DNA of 64,000 bases from an uncultured Oscillospiraceae bacterium (GCA_944385035.1 CALWVV010000005.1:1-64000); one strand, 5' to 3'. Numbered from the stretch's first letter, positions 7,849-17,085 are shown. Translations and numbers: made by a program. The notes: a model not told the origin generated them from the letters alone.

Positions 7849-9777
7849 TTAGGGATAGCGGGTGTAGACCGTGTCATATTTGCTGTCCAGGTCATTCAGA
7901 TCACCATACTGATCCCAGTAGACCCGCTCCCGGTATTCATCGGCATAGGCGTAGGTAAATTCGTCATACTTGGTATCCACGCTGAGAATGATGACATAAG
8001 CCCCTTCGTAGTCGTAGTAAAGAATGTCGCCGGGCTTCATGCTGGTAAACTTGGTGTTCTCACTTACGTCCAGGTCACCAAAGATTTCATCGCTGATGAA
8101 GTAGGCAAAGCCCTCGCTGCCGTAGCCGATGCCCAGCACCGTGGAGCGGTAGCGGTCATCCTCGGCCCAATCGTCCCCATCGTAGTCATCTTCCAGGTCG
8201 GAAAGAAGGGCCAGCACATTCTTTTCCGTGACGGCCTTCCCGTTGGAGAGAACTTCGTCGTCGTCGTCATTGGTCCCTGCATCGGAGGGGTAGCGAGTGT
8301 AGACGGTATCGTACCGGTACATGCTCAGCCAGTCACGATCGTTCCAGCAGATCACGTTATAGCTGTCCAGATACAGATAGGTGAAGGTATCATTATCGGT
8401 ATCCACATCCAGAACGATGAGATACGTGTCTGCTTCATAGCGATAGACAATGTCGCCGGGACGCATGTCGTAGACGCTGTCCAGCTCTTCCTCTTCCAGA
8501 TCACCGAAGATCTCGTCGCTGATCATATAAGCGAAGCCCTGGGCGTTCCGAGCGCTGCCCAGCACATCGGACTCATAGCGCTTATCCCAATCGTCGCCGT
8601 CCTCATACTCGTCCATCAGGTCATCCAGCAGGCGCAGAACGTTGCGCTCGGTGGCCTCTTCGCCGTTGGCCAGCACGTCATCGGGCTCACCCTCGTAGCG
8701 GGTGTAGAGGCTGTCGCGGTTGCTCAGGTCATCAATGTTGCCGCTGCCCTTCCAGGAGACGCTGCCAAAGCCGTTGCAGTAGACATAGTCAAAGCGGTTG
8801 CCGTTCACGGCGGTGACAACGGCATACTGTTTGTCTGTGCTGAGGTATACCAGGTCGCCGACCTTCATCCGGCTGAACTTGGTTACGCTTTCCGAGGAAA
8901 GTGTGCCGAAGACCTTGTCGCTGAGCATATAGGCAAAGGCCTGGCCGCCTGTGGCGGTGCCCAGCTTAGAAGAGGTGTAAGAGCGCTGGGTATCCCAGAT
9001 GTAGTACTCATAGAACTCGCTCTTCAGATCCAGCAGGGCGTCGGACACATTCTCCTCAGTGGCATCTTTGCCGTTGACCAGTTTGCCGGGGCGGTTATTG
9101 TAGGTAGGGGCAGACTGCTCCTTGGCGGCATCCAGCATGGCGCACAGTACCACGGCGGCCTGGCCGCGGGTCATGACTTCGTTGCCCTTAAAGGTACCCT
9201 TGTCGTCCATACCGGTCAGGAAGCCGCCGGCATAGGCCATCACCACAGCGGTCTGATACTTGGCAGGAATCTGAGCCCAGTCGGGAATCGCGGCCATGTA
9301 AATATAAATGAAATTGGCATTGGGCTCGGGCCAGCCCTGGAGCTTCTGGGCGTTGTAAATGATCTGAGCCATGTCATAACGGGTGAGCTTTGCTTCCGCC
9401 ACAGAGGAGTACCACTTACCAGTGGAAGTGCGGCTGTCACCAGCAGTGGTGCCGGTCAGCAGCCCCTTGAGGTAAGCAGTTTCCATATAGGGGTACCACC
9501 AGTAGGAGGATTTGCCCAGAAGGGCATTTGCCTCACCCGGATAGAGCAGGGCACATACCATGGTGGCAAAGTCGGCCGCGGACAGCTGGTTGTCTACGCC
9601 GTAGCGTCCATTGCCGACGCCGCTGACCAGTCCATTCTGAGAGGCCTTTTCGACATAAGTATAGGCCCAGTGGTTGCTGGGCACGTCAGTAAAAGCCGCG
9701 GAGCTGGTCAGTACGCTCCCGGCCAGGATGCCGACGCTCAGCAGCGCAGCGACGGCGGTACGCAGCGTTCGCTTCAT
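7849..9777 (-). CDS. SLH-domain secreted protein with three degenerate peptidase-like repeats
   Basis: A 642-aa exported protein. A Sec signal peptide (about residues 1-27, ending SSAA) leads into SLH repeats over about 28-220 (FTDVPSNHWAYTYVEKA and two further copies), which anchor proteins to the cell wall. Three tandem domains of about 130 aa follow, at about 233-361, 368-497 and 509-642. Each runs NGK-x-x-TE-x-NV, then GFAY-x-x-SD-x-x-FG, then PGD, and ends YTRY(P). They resemble, from family memory, a cysteine-peptidase-like domain common in Clostridial SLH proteins. The expected Cys is Gly/Ala/Ser here and the expected His is Tyr in all three. Copies 2 and 3 are very acidic. The ATG follows GGGAGG. 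A binding or structural role is inferred. Confidence 0.8.
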   Translation of the reverse strand: MKRTLRTAVAALLSVGILAGSVLTSSAAFTDVPSNHWAYTYVEKASQNGLVSGVGNGRYGVDNQLSAADFATMVCALLYPGEANALLGKSSYWWYPYMETAYLKGLLTGTTAGDSRTSTGKWYSSVAEAKLTRYDMAQIIYNAQKLQGWPEPNANFIYIYMAAIPDWAQIPAKYQTAVVMAYAGGFLTGMDDKGTFKGNEVMTRGQAAVVLCAMLDAAKEQSAPTYNNRPGKLVNGKDATEENVSDALLDLKSEFYEYYIWDTQRSYTSSKLGTATGGQAFAYMLSDKVFGTLSSESVTKFSRMKVGDLVYLSTDKQYAVVTAVNGNRFDYVYCNGFGSVSWKGSGNIDDLSNRDSLYTRYEGEPDDVLANGEEATERNVLRLLDDLMDEYEDGDDWDKRYESDVLGSARNAQGFAYMISDEIFGDLEEEELDSVYDMRPGDIVYRYEADTYLIVLDVDTDNDTFTYLYLDSYNVICWNDRDWLSMYRYDTVYTRYPSDAGTNDDDDEVLSNGKAVTEKNVLALLSDLEDDYDGDDWAEDDRYRSTVLGIGYGSEGFAYFISDEIFGDLDVSENTKFTSMKPGDILYYDYEGAYVIILSVDTKYDEFTYAYADEYRERVYWDQYGDLNDLDSKYDTVYTRYP

Positions 9778-9826
9778 GAATTCATTCCTCCCTGTTATGG
9801 CTGTATGTTGAAACAGTCTTTACCGT

Positions 9827-9855
9827 AGTATAACGCCTCTTGGGTAAAACGTCAA
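9827..9855 (-). promoter_or_regulatory. Sigma-A promoter of the SLH repeat-protein gene
   Basis: On the minus strand TTGACG and TATACT are separated by 17 bp, about 50 bp before the start codon. Confidence 0.75.
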
Positions 9856-10064
9856 AGGAAACCGTTTAATTTTTAATAAAAATTAACATTTCCCAAAAAA
9901 GGAAAAAGACGGAACTCAACAATAGAACGGGAAGATAAAAGCTGGAAAAATGTGCGGTTTGCTTCGCTCACTATATATAATATTAAAGGTACAATAAAAA
10001 ATGAGCAAAGAAAAGAAAGCAAAAGACGCAATGTTACACCTTTGTTACATTTGCGCCCGGCCCG

Positions 10065-10093
10065 TTGACTTTCAAAATTGCCTTTGATAGAAT
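10065..10093 (+). promoter_or_regulatory. Sigma-A promoter of the large SLH protein
   Basis: TTGACT and TAGAAT are separated by 17 bp. They lie 181 bp upstream of the ATG, implying a leader of roughly 175 nt. The leader includes a GC-rich hairpin (GCCCGGC-CCC-GCCGGGT, about 10229-10245) shortly before the ribosome binding site. The rest of the 497-bp gap between the two divergent SLH genes is AT-rich, with no other recognisable element. Confidence 0.7.
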
Positions 10094-10274
10094 GACCCCA
10101 GAAGTTGAAGAGTGCCCCTGTCCCCAGCCAGGCCCCCGGACGAAACTGGAAGCGTCCAACGAGAGGGCAGGGATTGTGAGAGCGGGGAAAGATTTAACTT
10201 CTAAATATGGGAGAAAATCCCCGATTGGTGCCCGGCCCCGCCGGGTGACCAAAATAAAAAAGGAGGAATTCCGA

Positions 10275-13200
10275 ATGAGAAACCTGAAACGGGCTCTGAG
10301 CCTGGCTCTGGCTTCCGTCATGGTCATTGGCATGATGGTTGTCGGCACCGGCGCGAGCTATCAGGACGTCAAGGCTACCGACAATGTGGAAGCCATTGAA
10401 GTCCTGCAGGCTGTCGGCATCATGACCGGCGACGAGAACGGTGACTTCAATCCCGACGATAACGTCACCCGTAACGAGATCGCGGTCGTTATGTCCAACC
10501 TGCTGAACCTGGACTACGATTATTATCGTGGTGTGAATCCCTTTACCGACGTGCCCGACTGGGCCGCTCCCTATGTGGCTGCTTGTGCCGCTGAGGGCGT
10601 GGTCGCTGGCATCGGCGGCACCCTGTACGGCGGCTCCAACAACGTGACCGCTGCTCAGGCTGCTCTGATGATCATGAAGGCTCTGGGTTACTTCCAGTAC
10701 CAGAACGACTTCGGCACCGATTGGCAGATTGCCACCATCCGTCAGGCTTCCTACATCAACCTGTTTGATGGTATCAACGCTAACGCTGAGACCGCTCTGA
10801 CCCGTAACCAGATCGCTCAGCTGGTGCTGAACGGCCTGAAGGCCAACATGGTGTCCTTCACCGGCACCGTGGGCGCTGAGATCAACGGCGTGTCCATCGG
10901 CTATGTGCCCGAGTACACCGCCATCACCAACGCCAACAAGAAGTATGACAGCATCGACATGGGCACCAGCAACATCGGCGCCGACGACAAGTTCTACGTC
11001 CAGCTGGGCGAGGAGCTGTACAACGGCGACCTGAAGCTGAACGACGACATCGACGTGTTCGGCCGTCCCGCCCGCTGCTGGGAGTACGACGGCAAGGAGA
11101 TCGGCACCTATGTGAACGACTCCATGCTGCTCCAGGAGTACACCACCAAGGTGACCGGCGATATGCTGTATGAACTGCTGACCCGCAGCACCGTGAACAA
11201 CTACGATCTGACCGTGGTGATCGATGGCGTGCACACCGAGGACTTCGCCTCCACCGTTCCCACTGGTGTTCAGGGCCGTTGGTTCGACAAGAGCGACATC
11301 AACCGCAACAACGACGCCACTCTGGGCGCCACCGGCAACGGTGTTCTGACCCAGGTCTTCGTGGACAACGAGGAGAAGGAGATCACCGTCGCTATCATCA
11401 ACACCTACCTGGCTCTGGCCAACAAGGACTATGATGAGAAGAAGGACGAGATCGGCTTCAACGTCTATGGCCTCAACACCTATGGCGATGACTACTACAA
11501 GGAACTGACCAAGAACGCTGAGGACATGAAGACCATGAAGGTCACTGGCGAGGACTTCGACATTGCCGACCTGGCCGAGGACGATGCCGTTCTGGTCACT
11601 GTGGCTGACGGCGAGATCCAGACCATCGCTGACTGCGAGGTCATTGCTGGCACCACCATCGACGCCTTTGAGACCAGCTCCAACAGCAGCAACCTCGTTC
11701 CCGAGGGTGAGATCGCTGCCGTGGAGATCGATGGCACCGAGTACAAGATGTCCAGCGCTGCTGAGTTTGATGCCGACGTCATGGAGTACTACACCGGCAT
11801 CAACGGCGCCAGCAACCTGAAGGACCTGACCTACAACGTCTACATGGACGCTTATGGCTATGTCATCGGCGTGGAAGAGGTTGAGAAGGTCAACAACTAC
11901 GTGTTCATCACCGGTATTGACCTGAACGGCAGCAACCTGGGTGCTCGCACCGCTACTGCCAACGCCATCTTCCTGGACGGCACCATGGCCACCATCGACG
12001 TGAACATGACCAAGAGCACCTTCCAGACTGATAAGGATCTGGGCAGCGGCAAGAACGGCAACCCCATGATCAATGCCTGGTTCACCTACACCGTGAACAG
12101 CAACAAGGTGTACACCGTCACTGAGGTCTCCAACGTCAATGGCGGCAACCACAATGGTAACGATAACTTCAAGCCCAATGGCGGCAGCAACACCAACAAC
12201 GACAAGCTGGCCCAGTACAATAGCGAGAATTGGCCCGCTAACAGCGTGATTGATGAGCAGCACATTTCTGTGGCTGGTGTCGCCGCTTCTTCTTCTACCT
12301 TCAGCAAGGTGTACGGCACCGACGAGACCGTGTACCTGACTGTGGGCCTGACCGAGCTGACTTCCGGCGGCACCACCTACGGCATCATCGACGACGTGGA
12401 GAGCGTGATCACCGGTATCGGCAACGCCAACCTGGAGGTCTGGACTGAGGCTTTTGCCGAGGGCGAGGCTGATGATGCGAATACTGGGGCCAATCCCACT
12501 GGCAACACTGCTAACGGTGTGTTTGCTCTGTACAACGACGACGGTGATATCATTGCCGCCATCGTGGTAGGCGAGGATGCCGGTTCCACCAAGAACCTGG
12601 TGTATGTCCACAGCGACAACCTCTACCGCGAGAAGTATGATTCCACCACTGGCAAGTACACCTGGAGCCGCAAGGTCATCTCCAACGGCCAGGAGGTCAT
12701 CCTGACTGAGGTTGGCGAGGGCGCCGGCGATCTGGAGTCCATGCAGCAGCACACCTGGTATCAGGTGAAGTACAACGCTGAGGGCAACGTCATTGAGGCT
12801 AAGCTCTACTCCGCCGCGCTGACTGGTAACGGTGTGAGCGGCAAGTGGGAGTACGTGGAGGATTCCGCTAGACTGGGCACCGCTATCGGCGCTGAGGACT
12901 CCGTCCTGTACTACAGCAATACTCCGTACGAGATCACCAACCAGGCTCTGCGCCTGACCGGCAAGACCCTGTGGCTGAACACTGCTCAGACCGAGGGCTT
13001 CCGCGTGGCTGAGGACGTGAACATTGCTCTGATCCAGCGCAACAACAACACCGAGAAGACCTACTACGAGACTGGTGTTTCCAGCCTGAAGACCATCGTC
13101 AATGAGCTGATGGAGCGTCACGCTGCTGCTGTTGATCAGCACCCCTATGTGATCAGCGCCATCATTGAGAAGGGTGTTGCCACCAGCATCGTCATCCGCG

Positions 13201-13571
13201 ACAATGCTGTCGACTGCGATCCTTACGCTCCTGGCGATTGGGATGACAGCAAGACCGGCAGCCTGGATCTCCAGGCCCTGGCCTTCGGTGTCGCCTCCGG
13301 TACTCAGATGCAGGTGACCTTCGACAACAAGACTGGCGAGAACCTGAACGGCTTCACTGCTAGCGTGGTTGTCAAGAACGCTGCTGGCGTCCGCGTGTAC
13401 GCTGGTACTGCTCCTGCGGTTCTGGCTGGTGCTGGTATCGGTGCGGCTGGTGTGACTGTGAACTTCAACTATGCTGGTACTCCCACCAACGTGGGTAACT
13501 ACAGCGTTGAGCTGACTGTCACCGACGGCACTAACAGCTACACTGGTACTGCTACTCTGGGTACTGTGTAA
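10275..13571 (+). CDS. Large SLH-domain surface protein, probable S-layer protein
   Basis: A 1098-aa exported protein. It has a signal peptide (about 1-28, ALASVMVIGMMVVGTGA), then three SLH motifs in the first 200 residues or so (SYQDVKATDNVEAIEVLQAVGI, FTDVPDWAAPYVAACAAEGVV, and a third ending near ANMV). A long, low-cysteine, Asn/Thr/Asp-rich region of beta-type sequence follows, ending in an Ig-like stretch. The ATG is fixed by AAGGAGG eight bases before it. The codon set is narrow and GCT/AAC/CTG-rich compared with neighbours, which fits very high expression. Strong promoter, long leader and tight terminator also fit a major surface-layer protein. Assembly into an actual S-layer is inferred. 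Confidence 0.85.
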   Translation: MRNLKRALSLALASVMVIGMMVVGTGASYQDVKATDNVEAIEVLQAVGIMTGDENGDFNPDDNVTRNEIAVVMSNLLNLDYDYYRGVNPFTDVPDWAAPYVAACAAEGVVAGIGGTLYGGSNNVTAAQAALMIMKALGYFQYQNDFGTDWQIATIRQASYINLFDGINANAETALTRNQIAQLVLNGLKANMVSFTGTVGAEINGVSIGYVPEYTAITNANKKYDSIDMGTSNIGADDKFYVQLGEELYNGDLKLNDDIDVFGRPARCWEYDGKEIGTYVNDSMLLQEYTTKVTGDMLYELLTRSTVNNYDLTVVIDGVHTEDFASTVPTGVQGRWFDKSDINRNNDATLGATGNGVLTQVFVDNEEKEITVAIINTYLALANKDYDEKKDEIGFNVYGLNTYGDDYYKELTKNAEDMKTMKVTGEDFDIADLAEDDAVLVTVADGEIQTIADCEVIAGTTIDAFETSSNSSNLVPEGEIAAVEIDGTEYKMSSAAEFDADVMEYYTGINGASNLKDLTYNVYMDAYGYVIGVEEVEKVNNYVFITGIDLNGSNLGARTATANAIFLDGTMATIDVNMTKSTFQTDKDLGSGKNGNPMINAWFTYTVNSNKVYTVTEVSNVNGGNHNGNDNFKPNGGSNTNNDKLAQYNSENWPANSVIDEQHISVAGVAASSSTFSKVYGTDETVYLTVGLTELTSGGTTYGIIDDVESVITGIGNANLEVWTEAFAEGEADDANTGANPTGNTANGVFALYNDDGDIIAAIVVGEDAGSTKNLVYVHSDNLYREKYDSTTGKYTWSRKVISNGQEVILTEVGEGAGDLESMQQHTWYQVKYNAEGNVIEAKLYSAALTGNGVSGKWEYVEDSARLGTAIGAEDSVLYYSNTPYEITNQALRLTGKTLWLNTAQTEGFRVAEDVNIALIQRNNNTEKTYYETGVSSLKTIVNELMERHAAAVDQHPYVISAIIEKGVATSIVIRDNAVDCDPYAPGDWDDSKTGSLDLQALAFGVASGTQMQVTFDNKTGENLNGFTASVVVKNAAGVRVYAGTAPAVLAGAGIGAAGVTVNFNYAGTPTNVGNYSVELTVTDGTNSYTGTATLGTV

Positions 13572-13607
13572 TTTGGTAAGCTTCTTTTGAAGTGAACTGA
13601 ATACAAA

Positions 13608-13641
13608 AAAAGCTCCCGAGCTTCGGCTCGGGAGCTTTTCT
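13608..13641. terminator. Bidirectional terminator after the S-layer-type gene
   Basis: A perfect 14-bp stem (AAAAGCTCCCGAGC and its complement) closed by a TTCG tetraloop, with T runs. It separates the surface-protein gene from the convergent tail-fibre-like gene. Confidence 0.92.
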
Positions 13642-13643
13642 TA

Positions 13644-14105
13644 TTATTCGGCGGCATCCAGAAGGGCCAGCATATAGTATATGTTTTCCTTCCTGTTAAA
13701 CTCAGGGCCGCTTGTACCTCGTTGGGTCATGGTAAGGGTGTTGCCCGACCAGGAGAGGTTGGCGCCGCAGCCGGCCAGAAAGCACAGCGGCGCGGTTCCG
13801 GGGATCATCAAATTGCTTGAGGTTCCCCCAAATAAGAAAATGTAGACCGGCTTGTGTGGAAAGGTAAAGGTTCGGGAGATCTCGCCGTTGCCTTCATAGG
13901 TCGTATAGTGCAATTTGCAGTCGCCGCATTTACGCAGAGAGGTTTGAAGCTGCGAAAGCTGTGCTGCATGCTCCTGGGCAGTGGTGTTCAAAGATTTGAG
14001 GGCTGTGTCAAGTTTGGAATTGTCCTCATTAAAGTCGGTACGCAGTACCTGGTCCGTTGCTTCCCATTGGTTGAGCTGATAATTTGCAGTGTGATTGGTT
14101 GCCAT
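13644..14105 (-). CDS. Phage tail-fibre-like protein, orphan
   Basis: A 153-aa protein starting MATNHTANYQLNQWEATDQVLRTDFNEDN, chosen because GGGAGG lies seven bases before this ATG. Such N-termini, followed by a short helical coiled segment (about 25-55, LDTALKSLNTTAQEHAAQLSQL) and a beta-rich C-terminal domain, are known to me from prophage tail or base-plate distal proteins of gut Firmicutes. No other phage gene is near, so it is either a relic or a domesticated fibre. It shares a 219-bp divergent control region with the MoxR gene. Function is not established. Confidence 0.55.
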   Translation of the reverse strand: MATNHTANYQLNQWEATDQVLRTDFNEDNSKLDTALKSLNTTAQEHAAQLSQLQTSLRKCGDCKLHYTTYEGNGEISRTFTFPHKPVYIFLFGGTSSNLMIPGTAPLCFLAGCGANLSWSGNTLTMTQRGTSGPEFNRKENIYYMLALLDAAE

Positions 14106-14186
14106 AGTGGTTCCTCCCGTTCTTTTCATTGGTATGGCCGATGGCGGCCTCTTATTTATGGAGAGGAGAGGCAAAAAGTTGTACAG

Positions 14187-14273
14187 TTTTGTACACTTAA
14201 GGCCAAAATAATATGGAGCATGAAAGAGGATTGACATTTTTTTACGGGAAAGATACAATCAAAGTGTACAAAA
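14187..14273. promoter_or_regulatory. Divergent control region with a perfect 12-bp inverted repeat and a strong MoxR promoter
   Basis: TTTTGTACACTT (14187-14198) and its exact complement AAGTGTACAAAA (14262-14273) flank a consensus-like promoter for the MoxR gene: TTGACA at 14231-14236, 17-bp spacer, TACAAT at 14254-14259. A further TTGTACA lies at 14180-14186. The second repeat arm is positioned at or just after the expected transcription start. This arrangement suggests a looping or two-site repressor. No candidate regulator is adjacent. Confidence 0.6.
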
Positions 14274-14324
14274 GCGGCGACAAGGGCCGGGCAACTGCCC
14301 GAGAAATGAAAAACGGAGAACGTT

Positions 14325-15179
14325 ATGAGAAATGATTTAGCCCTTCGGCTGGAACAGTTTAAAAAGCTATATTCGGTGGACGAGGCAGTCCAGGGGCGTA
14401 TTTCAAAACCTCCTGTGAAATTTATTGGAGAGGAAATTCTGGAGCTTGCGGTAGCGGCGCTGCTGGAGGGGGAAAATATTCTGCTCTGCGGCGGCAAGGC
14501 CACGGGTAAGAATATTTTGGCAGAAAATCTTGCCTGGCTTTTTGGAAGACCAGTTTATAACATATCCTTTCATGTCAATACAGACAGCAGCACACTCATC
14601 GGTACCGATACCTTTGTAGACGGCGAGGTGCGCCTGCGCAACGGTCCGGTGGCGGAGGCGGCCAAGTATGGCGGCTTCTGCATTTTGGATGAGATCAACA
14701 TGGCAAAAAATGACGCTGTGGCGGTCATGCACTCGGTGCTGGATTACCGCCGGCTGATTGATGTGCCCGGCTATGAATGCATTCCCATGAATCCGGCTAC
14801 CCGTTTTCTTGCCACCATGAACTATGGTTATGCGGGGACTCGGGAGCTGAACGAGGCGCTGGTGTCCCGGTTTACCGTGATTCGTATGCCTACTTTGGGG
14901 GAGCAGGAGCTCCATCAGCTGCTGCGCTTGGATGTGCCCGAGGCGGCGGAAGAGAATATCAAGAACTGTGTGGGCCTGTTTATGGACCTGGATGCGAAGG
15001 CAATCAACGGGGAGATCTCCACCCATCCTGTGGACTTGCGGGGCATGATCGCGGCTTTGCGGCTGATGTCCCAGGGGATGCGTCCAAAGGATGCCATTAC
15101 CATCTGCATCACCAACAAGTGTTTTGATGAGTACGAGTATCAGCTGGTTCAGGATGTTGTGATGACAAGATTTGTCTAA
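14325..15179 (+). CDS. MoxR-type AAA+ ATPase (CbbQ/NorQ-like)
   Basis: A 284-aa cytosolic AAA+ ATPase. Walker A is GGKATGKN (56-63), Walker B is FCILDE (118-123), and sensor-type sequences follow around FLATMNYGYAG and the arginine-finger region ELNEALVSRF. MoxR ATPases act as chaperones that, with a VWA-domain partner, insert metals or remodel protein complexes. The partner gene follows directly. The usual Ser/Thr after the P-loop lysine is Asn here (N63), which is unusual because that residue normally ligands Mg. It is transcribed from a strong promoter. The client is unknown. Confidence 0.88.
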   Translation: MRNDLALRLEQFKKLYSVDEAVQGRISKPPVKFIGEEILELAVAALLEGENILLCGGKATGKNILAENLAWLFGRPVYNISFHVNTDSSTLIGTDTFVDGEVRLRNGPVAEAAKYGGFCILDEINMAKNDAVAVMHSVLDYRRLIDVPGYECIPMNPATRFLATMNYGYAGTRELNEALVSRFTVIRMPTLGEQELHQLLRLDVPEAAEENIKNCVGLFMDLDAKAINGEISTHPVDLRGMIAALRLMSQGMRPKDAITICITNKCFDEYEYQLVQDVVMTRFV

Positions 15180-15192
15180 TCAGGAGCGCGCT

Positions 15193-16944
15193 GTGAGTAT
15201 TGATCGAGAGGAAAGCCTGTTTTTAACGGTTTCTGGAGACCACCGGGAACGGGATTATCCAGAATATATCCGCATGATGAGCGAACCCTACCGAAAGGCA
15301 GGGGGCATCATCCAGGTATATGAGGGAATCATTTTGGGGGGCGGAGATCAGTTGTTCGGACTGGATGAGCTGAATCTCTGGCTCCGGCGGCATCGGTATG
15401 CAGATTTTAACATGCATGCCCTGCTTCCCATGGCCCACTTGTGCCTGGAATACGCGGTGCGCATGCGCCTGGCCCAGGAGCGTCCAGGTGTTCCGGCCAT
15501 TGGAGAGCAGGTGGCGCGGGAGCTGCTGGAGGCTGACCCTCTGCGGCTGCGCCACTCCTCCAGGGGCTGGCTGAGTATCTATTGGCTGACAAAGCAGTTT
15601 CCCCAGGCGGCTACCCCGGAGAGCTGTAAGGTTCTGGAGCAGTTTTCCGGCTTTGAAGAACAGCTGCAGCTCTTTACCCAGCTTGCACTGGACAGCGCCC
15701 ACTGTGTGGATGCGAAGGCATTGGTCAACCAGGCTGTGCTGCTATACAAAAAGGTCTATACCAAATACTTTGCCCCGGACCATAGCCATGATGACCTCTC
15801 TCAGTTTGAGGTTTCGGACGACGACTTGTGGGAGGGAAAGTATGAGGGCCCGGAGAAAAATGAGCCGACCGAGCCCAATGACCCTGAGATGGAGCTGAGC
15901 TATGACAAGGCGAAAGACCTGTCTGCCGATGAAGTGATTTTGTCGGAGGAAGCACTGGCCGCAGTCCCGGACTATATTGCGAAAAATTTCGGTCCCAGCT
16001 TCCAGACGGAGAAGGCGGCAAAAGAGATCGCCGACGCGGTCTGTGTAGGAATCCATGAGGAGCGCAAGCTCCTGTTCACAGATGGCCTGCCGGAGAGTGC
16101 CTATGAAGGCAATTCTGCCGCGGCCGAAGTGCTGCGGGCGTGCCGGGATGCCAACCTCAATATGCTGAAGGAGAATCAGGATTCTGCCCGCCAGGGAATT
16201 CGCAGCATTGAGCAGGCCTTCCGCAATGCGCTCAATTTGAGAAACGACCCGGAGGTGTATCTCTCTGACCGGGGTGTGCTGGTCAACAGCACCCTGTGGA
16301 AGGTAGGACGCTGTGAACATCCTCAGCTGTTCCACAAAATTTTTCGTCAGGATCAGTCCACGGTCGTTGTGGAGCTGCTGATCGATGCCAGTGGGTCACA
16401 GAGTGTCCGCCAGCCCATGGTGGCCCTGCAGAGCTACTTGTTCAGCGCGGCTCTGAGCCGAATTCAGATTCCCCACCGGGTGATGAGCTACTGCACCTAT
16501 GGAGATCATACCATTCTCCGGCGCTTCCGGGATTACGATGATAAGCCGGATACGGATCTTAAAATTTTGGAATACCGTGCCACCTCCAACAACCGGGATG
16601 GCCTGGCTTTGGCGGCGGCCGGAGTGGACCTGCTGAAACGGCGGGAGGACCACAAAATCGTCATTGTCTTTAGTGACGGCCTGCCCAACGACATGGTCAG
16701 CGGCAGAAAACGGTCCGGAAAGCCAGAGAAATATATCGGCGAGGCAGCCATACGGGACACTTGCGCCCAGGTGAGAAAGCTGCGCCGGGAGGGGGTCCAT
16801 GTCATTGGCATCTTCCTGGGGGATGACAATGAGCTGGAAAATGAGCGGATGATCTATGGCTCCTCTTTCCTGCGCATCCGCCGGGCGGAGGATTTTGGAG
16901 GTACAGCCGGGAAGCGGCTCAGTGAGACCCTGCTGCTGCTGTGA
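15193..16944 (+). CDS. VWA-domain partner of the MoxR ATPase
   Basis: A protein of about 583 aa with a C-terminal von Willebrand A domain. The MIDAS motif is DASGS (about 398-402), later joined by a conserved Thr/Asp region and VIVFSDGLPND. The N-terminal 200 residues are helical, and an acidic linker (about 200-260) precedes the VWA half, as in NorD/CbbO/CobT-type partners. The pair MoxR-VWA is the standard two-gene module. Start: a GTG six bases after AGGAG was chosen. An in-frame TTG at 15172 would overlap the MoxR stop and has a poorer ribosome binding site. It probably works with the ATPase on an unidentified client protein. Confidence 0.82.
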   Translation: MSIDREESLFLTVSGDHRERDYPEYIRMMSEPYRKAGGIIQVYEGIILGGGDQLFGLDELNLWLRRHRYADFNMHALLPMAHLCLEYAVRMRLAQERPGVPAIGEQVARELLEADPLRLRHSSRGWLSIYWLTKQFPQAATPESCKVLEQFSGFEEQLQLFTQLALDSAHCVDAKALVNQAVLLYKKVYTKYFAPDHSHDDLSQFEVSDDDLWEGKYEGPEKNEPTEPNDPEMELSYDKAKDLSADEVILSEEALAAVPDYIAKNFGPSFQTEKAAKEIADAVCVGIHEERKLLFTDGLPESAYEGNSAAAEVLRACRDANLNMLKENQDSARQGIRSIEQAFRNALNLRNDPEVYLSDRGVLVNSTLWKVGRCEHPQLFHKIFRQDQSTVVVELLIDASGSQSVRQPMVALQSYLFSAALSRIQIPHRVMSYCTYGDHTILRRFRDYDDKPDTDLKILEYRATSNNRDGLALAAAGVDLLKRREDHKIVIVFSDGLPNDMVSGRKRSGKPEKYIGEAAIRDTCAQVRKLRREGVHVIGIFLGDDNELENERMIYGSSFLRIRRAEDFGGTAGKRLSETLLLL

Positions 16945-17014
16945 GATAAGCACGGCTGTGTGTCTGATTGGGACCACCAAGTGATAAACTTCACCTGAAA
17001 TGAGCTTTTATGAG

Positions 17015-17057
17015 AAAGGGAGGCACTTTTCCAGTGGAAAAGTGCCTCCCTTTGTTT
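17015..17057. terminator. Bidirectional terminator after the VWA gene
   Basis: A 19-bp perfect stem (AAAGGGAGGCACTTTTCCA and its complement) around a single G, followed by TTTGTTTT. It lies between the convergent VWA and symporter genes. Confidence 0.85.
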
Positions 17058-17085
17058 TATTTCCTGGGAAAACTATGCCGAAGTT

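Noticed and set aside
10194-13142. Very long open frame (about 980 codons) on the minus strand opposite the S-layer-type gene
   Set aside because: It is a by-product of the narrow, C-ending codon use of the plus-strand gene. The translation is repetitive Val/Gly/His-rich, with no ribosome binding site and no recognisable domain.
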